Source: Oscarella lobularis
Lineage: Eukaryota > Porifera > Homoscleromorpha > Homosclerophorida > Oscarellidae
Direction: 5' to 3'
Length of the DNA stretch: 64,000 nt
Assembly (NCBI RefSeq): GCF_947507565.1
Contig: NC_089176.1
Coordinates: 1,612,001-1,676,000, forward strand
Both the position numbers and the translations under genes were made by a program. This document shows, in pieces, positions 63,539 through 64,000 of the stretch. Below the pieces are notes generated by a model, which was given only the letters and a program-made list of their open reading frames with translations, searched no databases and was not told where the DNA came from. Numbering within the stretch: the first letter of the stretch is position 1; every line of letters begins with the position of its first letter.

Positions 63539-63641
63539 GGTTCTGCATTTCTCGTGCGACGGGAACTTGGTGTCGTCGGATCGTCGTCCATCGCTTGCGA
63601 GTCAAGTGGGAATTGGAGCGGTTCTGTACCTGTCTGCAGAC
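63539..63641 (+). pseudogene. 3' half of the split sushi exon
   Basis: VLHFSCDGNLV in one frame, then after a shift near 63,572 VGSSSIACESSGNWSGSVPV and a final Cys. Ends at a GTAAGC donor. Together with 61,934-61,995 it would restore one sushi domain, except for the indels. Confidence 0.6.
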
Positions 63642-63696
63642 GTAAGCAAGTACCCACTTTTACAAGTTACATCGGTGAATGTGAATGCGTTTTCAG

Positions 63697-63937
63697 ATCC
63701 TACGAATATTTCTATTGTTCCGCGTGACGTCATTTCTTTGTCTCTTTTGGCTACTGCAACAGCCTCGGTGATTGCGGTAACGGCTGACGACTTGGCTATA
63801 TTTAGTCAAGGACAGTTTGACGTAACCCTGGAAGCTATTCCTCTAACTGTTCCTGCAAAAAACGTCTCTCTTAATCGTCGTCAAAGCGACCGACTATTCG
63901 ACTATGACGGCAACGTTTGTCGCCTATTCTTCTGAAG
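63697..63937 (+). CDS. Further exon of the paralogue, domain not recognised
   Basis: After TTTTCAG at 63,691-63,696: PTNISIVPRDVISLSLLATA, VTADDLAIFSQGQFDVTLEA, then VSLNRRQSDRLFDYDGNVC. A frame change near the end is needed to reach the donor GAAG|GTATCT in phase 1. No family recognised. The remaining 63 bases of the window are an intron and the beginning of a possible next exon. Confidence 0.4.
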
Positions 63938-64000
63938 GTATCTGTCGAGATTGGGAATTGCTTTGGGTGTTTGCTATTTTCTTTATAGGCTATAGTCTTT

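Larger units (their letters stand above)
50245..63937 (+). pseudogene. Plus-strand paralogue of the giant gene, degraded (gene-level entry)
   Basis: Order: six sushi, Ser/Thr linker, FAM171-like block, sushi, three linkers, three EGFs, sushi-sushi, SRCR-SRCR, sushi, EGF, NIDO, AMOP, VWD, a beta-sandwich-like region, ten EGFs, a sushi split by a retrotransposon, and a further exon. Exon sizes match the minus-strand gene (234, 192, 174, 186, 306, 318, 114 nt). Lesions: frameshift near 50,279; frameshift with stop near 55,001; TAG 55,682-55,684; TAG 56,132-56,134; TGA 56,216-56,218; frameshifts in the NIDO region near 56,920, 56,990 and 57,220; TAG 57,393-57,395; TGA 57,447-57,449; frameshift near 58,602; and several lost cysteines. 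No 5' signal peptide was found. The FAM171 block and AMOP-VWD core are still open, so decay may be recent. Sequence error is unlikely because the larger minus-strand gene has none of this. Confidence 0.72.

Noticed and set aside
50245..63937. Reading the paralogue as a functional gene with sequencing errors
   Set aside because: The neighbouring minus-strand gene, more than twice as long in coding sequence, shows no comparable errors, and lost cysteines and in-frame Trp-to-stop changes are substitutions rather than homopolymer indels.

Overview
The window is animal nuclear DNA. It shows spliceosomal introns of mostly 50-60 bp, exon-per-domain structure, and the metazoan extracellular modules EGF, sushi/CCP, SRCR, NIDO, AMOP and VWD. 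It also carries a FAM171-like ectodomain. Compact phase-1 introns, SRCR/sushi/EGF chimaeras and a 200-N scaffold gap suggest an early-branching invertebrate, most likely a sponge. That placement is inference; no marker gene fixes it.

Layout. (1) About 1-41,460, minus strand: one giant gene, read from right to left, whose 3' end lies beyond base 1. A signal-peptide exon (41,387-41,459) is followed by six FAM171-like blocks (A-F), each of a 234-nt-class and an 852-nt-class exon. Sushi exons, Pro/Thr-rich linkers and four arrays totalling 157 EGF exons separate them. The visible end is sushi-sushi-SRCR-SRCR-sushi. I count about 190 exons and roughly 29.9 kb of coding sequence (about 10,000 residues). 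Nearly every exon is symmetric phase 1-1, so any module can be duplicated without breaking frame. Blocks C, D and E sit in a recent 5.5-5.9 kb tandem duplication. (2) About 40,575-44,860: the 5' region of this gene, with promoter and signal-peptide exon, is itself tandemly duplicated. (3) About 44,860-50,150: unassigned DNA, an assembly gap and decayed transposable elements (a P-element/THAP9-like transposase fragment and two gag-like genes in opposite orientations). (4) 50,245-64,000, plus strand: a divergent, head-to-head paralogue of the giant gene with one FAM171 block and three EGFs before the same sushi-sushi-SRCR-SRCR-sushi core. It then continues into EGF, NIDO, AMOP, VWD and more EGFs. 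It carries several nonsense codons, frameshifts and lost cysteines, and a non-LTR retrotransposon splits one sushi exon. I call it a pseudogene.

The paralogue predicts what lies beyond base 1 of the functional gene: EGF, NIDO, AMOP, VWD, EGFs. The likely product is a huge secreted or surface adhesion/recognition protein. The most unusual signal outside the genes is a set of very short, near-perfect palindromes. Two of them are bounded by 7-10 bp target-site duplications, with palindrome-free counterparts in paralogous DNA.
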